64,000 nucleotides of DNA, taken from the NCBI GenBank assembly GCA_036874045.1, contig CM072345.1, positions 3,311,501 to 3,375,500 of the forward strand, in the 5' to 3' direction. The stretch's first letter is position 1; each line of letters opens with the position of its first letter. This stretch comes from Cymodocea nodosa. Its lineage: Eukaryota > Streptophyta > Magnoliopsida > Alismatales > Cymodoceaceae. Made by a program: the position numbers and the translations under genes. Under the pieces are notes generated by a model. The model saw only the letters and a list, made by a program, of their open reading frames with translations. It was not told where the DNA came from and ran no database searches. This document shows, in pieces, positions 59,226-64,000 of the stretch.

Positions 59226-60235
59226 ATGGCATATGCTTAAAGAATTCTGAAACCTGTAGTTAGCATATGTGAATTCTGTAATTCTAGAGGTCACGACATT
59301 TTTGATTGTTTGAAACTAAAACGTTTGCAGATGGTTAGATTACATGAACAACAAATGAATTATCTTCAATATAATAGAGCCGAGAATGACAATCCTATGG
59401 TTTACCCAACTGATGGTTAGTATAGAATGTGTAATACGTTGAGAGACACGAAAGTTTGGGATAGGTATGAGAGACTGGAGTGTAGTATAGCGCAAAACAT
59501 GGACAAATTAGAATACTTTATGTGTTAGCAACAAGAAGTCAACCAATTAAACTATAAGAAAGCATATTCAGAACCTAAAATTAATATCATTTATGAAACT
59601 AAAAAAACCATAATGAAAATTGATCAAAAATTGAATGCAATGAGATTAGATGATCTAGAAAGAAAACTAAAAGCATTGGATGAATATACAATGAAATTAC
59701 AAGTTATGCAACAGGACAACACAAATGAAAATTATAATGTTATAGATTTGCATAATTTGCAAGATATATAGACAAAAGAGAATACCAATGCAATAGAATT
59801 TAAAGAATGTACTTTAAAACTAAAAACAATTGAAGATCATAATCACGAAAATAATATACAAGAACATCATGAGAGTAATGAAAATCTGAAAGATATATGT
59901 ATAACACTAAGATCTGGAAATAATATACCACCAAGAATTCAAAAAGAAAGTAATAGAAAGATGGGTAAGAACACAAATCAAAATGATAATGAAAATATAA
60001 TATCTGAAAATATAGAAATCAATGACAAAAAGACTAAGAATGATCAAACAAATCAAATGAATGAAAAAGAATCTTTTAAATCACAATCATTAGCACCCTA
60101 TCTTGAAAGATTACAACAAACATTTCTTGAAAAATAAGAAAAAATTAGAGAAATTTTTGAAAAAGTATAAGTTAATATTCCTTTGTTAGACTTATTGTAG
60201 ACAATGCACCCTTGTGCTAAATTTCTTAAGGATTG
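59226..60235 (+). pseudogene. Family-B gag, zinc-knuckle-first (element E)
   Basis: ATG 59226 is followed by a stop after four codons and a 9-bp deletion relative to 43826. The knuckle CEFCNS...GHD...DC is intact in sequence. Further stops are at positions where sister copies have CAG or CAA (near 59418, 59526, 59768, 60136, 60168). It reaches the KFLKDWCTKKRERK block, uninterrupted at the site where element A carries the inverted solo LTR. Confidence 0.8.
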
Positions 60236-61102
60236 GTGTACTAAGAAAAGAGAGCGAAAAGTTTTAAGGAAAATCTTTTTAGTTGAGCAAAGTAGTTCCT
60301 TATTTTTGCTACAAATTCTTAAAAAGTTATCTGATCCTGGAATCCAGTTATATCATGCACCATAGAAAATACCATTCTAGAAAGAACCTTAATAGACATA
60401 GGTGTTGGTATAAATGTTATGCCAAGTGATATATTTGTATCCTTAGAATTAGAAGGCTTAACTCCTACTAGTACAGTTATTCAATTAGCTGATAGAAGTA
60501 TAAGATACGCTAGAGGAAAAATAGAGGATGTCTTAATTAAAATTAAAAACTTTATATATCCTATTGATATTGTAATTTTGGATTCCTAACAAATTAAGCA
60601 TAAAAATAATGATTCATCTTTAATTTTGGGAAGATCATTTTTAGGAACATTAAGGGTGGTTATAAATTGTACAAGTGGAATAATGAAGTTATCATATAGC
60701 AATGAGGATACTCAATTAAACATTTTCAAACTAGAAAAGTTCGAGGAGTTAGAAACGTCCTTACATACCATAGACTTTTTAGAGGATAAAGGAGATATGC
60801 TAGATGATGTGATTCAAGAAGAATTAAATAGGCAACTCAATTTTGAAACTTTAAAGGAAAGTGAAAGCATAAATATAGAAGGAGATCAAGAAGAAATTAA
60901 TTTAGAAAATGAGGATGTTCAATTAGGAGTTCTTGCTTCTGATTGGCAACATTTAGAATTAAAACCTTTTCCTCCTGAATTAACCTATATATTTCTGGAA
61001 GAAAAAAGAACATGTCCAATCATTATTGCTTCAGATTTAAAAGAGGATCAAATAACTAAATTAAAAGATACAGTAAAAATGTATAAAGAAGCAATAGGAT
61101 AG
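60236..61102 (+). pseudogene. Protease and linker (element E)
   Basis: The DLGA-type protease box near 60395 is out of frame with what follows because of small indels near 60343. LADRSIRYARGK and LILGRSFLG are visible. Bases 60626-61102 are open and encode the linker before RT, closely parallel to 14340-14800. TAG at 61100 stands where element A has TGG. Confidence 0.78.
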
Positions 61103-62460
61103 ACTATGACTAATATAAAAGGGTTAAGTCCAACTTTATGTTGTCACCATATATATTTAGAGGAGAATGCTAAACCTGTTAGAATTCCTAAGAGGAGATT
61201 AAATCCAAACCTTAAAGAAGTAGTCAGGAAGGAAATAGTGAAATGGTTAGATAATGACATAATTTATCTGATTTTTGATAGCTCATGGGTTAATCCAATC
61301 CATGTAGTTCCCAAGAAATCAGGATTAACAGTAATTAGGAATGAAAGTCAAGACTTGATACCTACTAGAATTCAGTCAGGCTAGAGAGTGTGTATAGACT
61401 ATAGAAAGCTGAATGTTGTAACTAGGAAAGATCATTTTCCCTTACCTTTTATAGATCAAATGCTAGAGAAATTAGCAAGGCAAGAATATTTTTGTTTCCT
61501 AGACGGGTATTTAGGATATAACCAAGTTCCAGAAGCATTAAAGGATCAAGAGAAAACAACTTTCATCTGTCCTAATGGAACTTATGCTTTTAAGAGAATG
61601 CCATTCGGATTATGCAATGCACCAACCACCTTTCAAAGGTGTATGCAGGGCATATTCACTAGAATGACTGAAGATTTTTTAGAAATATTTATGGATGATT
61701 TTATTGTTTATGGAACTTCATTTGAAGTGTGTTTAAACAATTTAGACCAAGTATTAAAATGCTGTGTGGAAAAAAATCTGGTTCTAAATTGGGAAAAATG
61801 TCACTTCATGGTTAATCAAGGAATCGTCTTGGGTCATGTTGTTTCAAAGAAGGGGTTGGAAGTAGATAAAGCTAAAATAGAAGTAATTTCTAATCTACTA
61901 GAATCTAAATCAGTAAAAGATATTACATCAATTCTAGGACATGTTGGATTTTATAGAAGATTTATTAAAGATTTTAGCAAAGTAGCTAGACCTTTAACTA
62001 ATCTATTAAAATAGAAGCATTTTTCTAGCTTAAAACTAGCTTAATTTCAACTCCTATAATTAAAGCACCTGATTGGAGCCATCCATTTGAATTAATGTGC
62101 GATGCATCTGATTTTGCTGTAAGAGCAGTGTTGGGACAGAAGATAGAAAAATCTCCTAGAGTGATTCATTATGCAAGCAAAACCTTAAATGATGCTCAAG
62201 TTAATTACACAACTACTGAAAAAGAGCTGTTAGCTGTTGTGTTTGCCTTAGAGAAGTTTAGATCATATTTGATTGGAGCTAAAGTAATAGTATACACGGA
62301 GCATTCAACTTTAAAACATCTAATTGCAAAGAAAGAGACTAAACCTAGATTGATCTGATGGATATTATTATTACAAGAATTTGATCTAGAAATTAAAGAT
62401 AAAAAAGGTTGTAAGAATGTAGTAGCAGATCATTTATCAAGATTATAAATAGAAAAATCA
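61103..62460 (+). pseudogene. Reverse transcriptase and RNase H (element E)
   Basis: The open pieces 61106-61384 and 61388-62014 are one frame separated by TAG (TGG in element A). [27 protein letters not shown] and FMDD (61690-61701) are present. A deletion near 62011 removes about 35 bp and breaks the frame; RNase H ([31 protein letters not shown] in place of YTDHS) follows at 62095-62358, ending at TGA. Confidence 0.85.
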
Positions 62461-63238
62461 AATATTGAAATTAAGGATAATTTTCCTGATGAACAGTTAA
62501 TGACCATCAACACAATGCCTTGGTATGTAGACATAGTTAATTACTTAGTTACTGGTTTAATACCTAAGGATTGGAATAGACAGGATAAGAAATTGTTTTT
62601 CTCAAGAGTAAAATATTACTATTGGGAAGACCCATATTTATTTAAGAAATGTCCTGATCTGGTTTTAAGGAGGTGTGTTCCAGAAACTGAATATCAAAGC
62701 ATATTGTCTTTCTGTCATGACCAAGCGTGTGGAGGGCATTTTGGTTAGGTGAAAACTACTGCAAAAATTCTGCAATGTGGATTTTATTGGCCAACACTAT
62801 TCAAAGATACTCATAAATATTGCTTAAGTTGTTTAAGATGTCAACAAATAGGAAGAATTTCAAAGAGAAATATGATGCCTCTTAGTCCTATTGTTGAGGT
62901 TGAAATCTTTGATGTATGGGGAATAGATTTTATGGGTCCATTTCCTATGTCTAATCAATTTAATTATATATTGTTGGGGGTGGATTATGTATCTAAATGG
63001 ATAGAAGCTATTCCTACAAAAACTAATGACAACAAAGTGGTAACACATTTTATAAGAACCAATATAATTGCCAGATTTGGAATACCTAAAGTTATTATCA
63101 GTGATAGAGGAACTCATTTCTGTAATAGAAGTTTTGAAGCCTTAATGAAGAAATATGGAGTGAACCACGAAATTGCAACATCATATCATCCGCAAGCAAG
63201 TGGACAATTAGAAAGTGCCAACAAACAAATTAAGTTAA
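62461..63238 (+). pseudogene. Integrase (element E), cut by a copia LTR
   Basis: HHCC finger (CHDQACGGHFG...CLSCLRCQQIG), [21 protein letters not shown] and YHPQASGQLESANKQIKL are clear. TAG at 62746 is the only stop in this part. The catalytic Asp, Asp and Glu are all present. The reading ends at the LTR at 63239; any continuation lies outside the window. Confidence 0.88.
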
Positions 63239-64000
63239 TGTTGAGTATTTTTGTTTTGATGATGTGTGCTGAATGAAAATAATCATATTTGCTCAATTAC
63301 TATTGCTTGTGAAAAGAAATTAAAATCATCAATTAATACAGAAAAAGCTTACTGATATAAATACTTGTCTTTATTGGATCTGAAGTTAGTAACTAGTCGT
63401 TTCGTTGCATTAATTTCTCTATTAGCTAAACGTTAAGTTAACGTGTGTTTTTATTGAAAAGCATGATATGTTTTAATGTTATATCTTCTGTATCATGAAC
63501 AGTGCATGTTTAGACAACTCGTTAAGTTAGAGTTTTGTTTGTATAGAGGTCACATGAGAACTCGTTAAGTTAGAGGCTTAAAGGTTAAAATAGGTCACGT
63601 GATAACTCGTTAAGTTAGTGAGTAAAAGAAGAGACGAACTCGTTAAGTTAGTGTTATACACGTGGTGAAATTATAAGTTACGAATGTTGTATTGTATCAC
63701 GTGAGGTGCACATGTTTAACTCGTTAAGTTAACATAACTAAACACGTTGAGTTGCTATATTGAACACTAAGGCAACACGTTAGGTTAGCGTTATAAACTT
63801 AAGTTGTTATTTTTTGCACGTGGTAAAATTCTTATTATAAAAACATTTGTGTATTACTAGTTCATTGAGATATCATAACACAACGGAAATGGTTCGTTGA
63901 GTTATCATAACACAACGAAGATGGTTCGTTGAGATAGCATAACACCACAGACTTGGTTCGTTGAGTTAGCTACAGTACTTGTCACGTGAAATGTCACATG
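63239..64000 (+). mobile_element. Family-C copia LTR, cut by the window end
   Basis: TGTTGAGTATTTTTG start, then the first 762 bp of the family, including the CACGTG/AACTCGTTAAGTTAG array and 32-bp hairpin units. Inserted in the integrase core region of element E, probably duplicating gttaa (63234-63238). Whether it is solo or a 5' LTR cannot be seen. Confidence 0.92.

Overview
This window is gene-poor plant nuclear DNA, AT-rich and almost entirely made of nested LTR retrotransposons. I see no host gene, tRNA, rRNA or bacterial/viral-type operon. The plant assignment rests on Athila-like Ty3/gypsy polyproteins with a tRNA-Asp-type primer site, SIRE/Maximus-like Ty1/copia elements with a tRNA-iMet-type primer site and an extra env-like ORF, and a PIF/Harbinger-type DNA transposon. 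The species cannot be told from the sequence.

Four repeat families explain most bases. Family B is a gypsy element with a ~2.18 kb LTR (5395-9066, 11826-13934, 37877-39385, 39420-43747, 40450-42592, 56966-59146). Family C is a SIRE-like copia with a ~1.6 kb LTR (9715-11324, 23448-25062, 28794-30386, 30915-32554, 63239-64000). Family C' is a relative of C with a ~1.2 kb LTR (2515-3720 and, inverted, 25848-27090). Family D is one young Athila-like element, 44731-54572, with two 1536-bp LTRs differing at about 18 positions by eye, a 5-bp target duplication (gttag), and long open gag-protease and pol frames.

Layout: 1-3720 is a decayed env-like ORF, polypurine tract (PPT) and C' LTR. 3721-5394 holds old copia-LTR-like debris. 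5395-17553 is a family-B element (LTR, primer site, gag, protease, RT, RNase H, integrase) hit by three solo LTRs. 17554-18284 is a palindrome-rich spacer. 18285-25062 is a second env-like ORF, split by a large inverted repeat and followed by a PPT and a C LTR. 25063-28793 is an inverted gag fragment, C' LTR and third env-like copy. 28794-37555 is a copia element with 5' LTR, primer site and gag-pol, carrying a solo LTR in gag and truncated at its 3' end. 37877-44645 is a B-type LTR, primer site and gag with an LTR-in-LTR nest. The D element follows, lodged in the leader of another gag fragment (44646-44730 plus 54578-56965). 56966-63238 is another B LTR with gag-pol, cut by a C LTR at 63239 that runs off the window.

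The clearest points for follow-up are: (1) target duplications show that family-B LTRs have absorbed a primer-binding-site-like block into their 3' end; (2) the short Gag of both B and D starts almost at the zinc knuckle, with no capsid region; (3) near-palindromes with an AGTTA...TAACT core plus CACGTG boxes recur in LTRs of different superfamilies; (4) paired leader stem-loops in family C show a compensatory base change; (5) there is a ten-unit CGGTTnnACCG palindrome array at 17613-17929. Only D looks recently active, and its pol is broken by a Harbinger-like insertion. All other coding regions are pseudogenes, mostly killed by C-to-T type nonsense changes.
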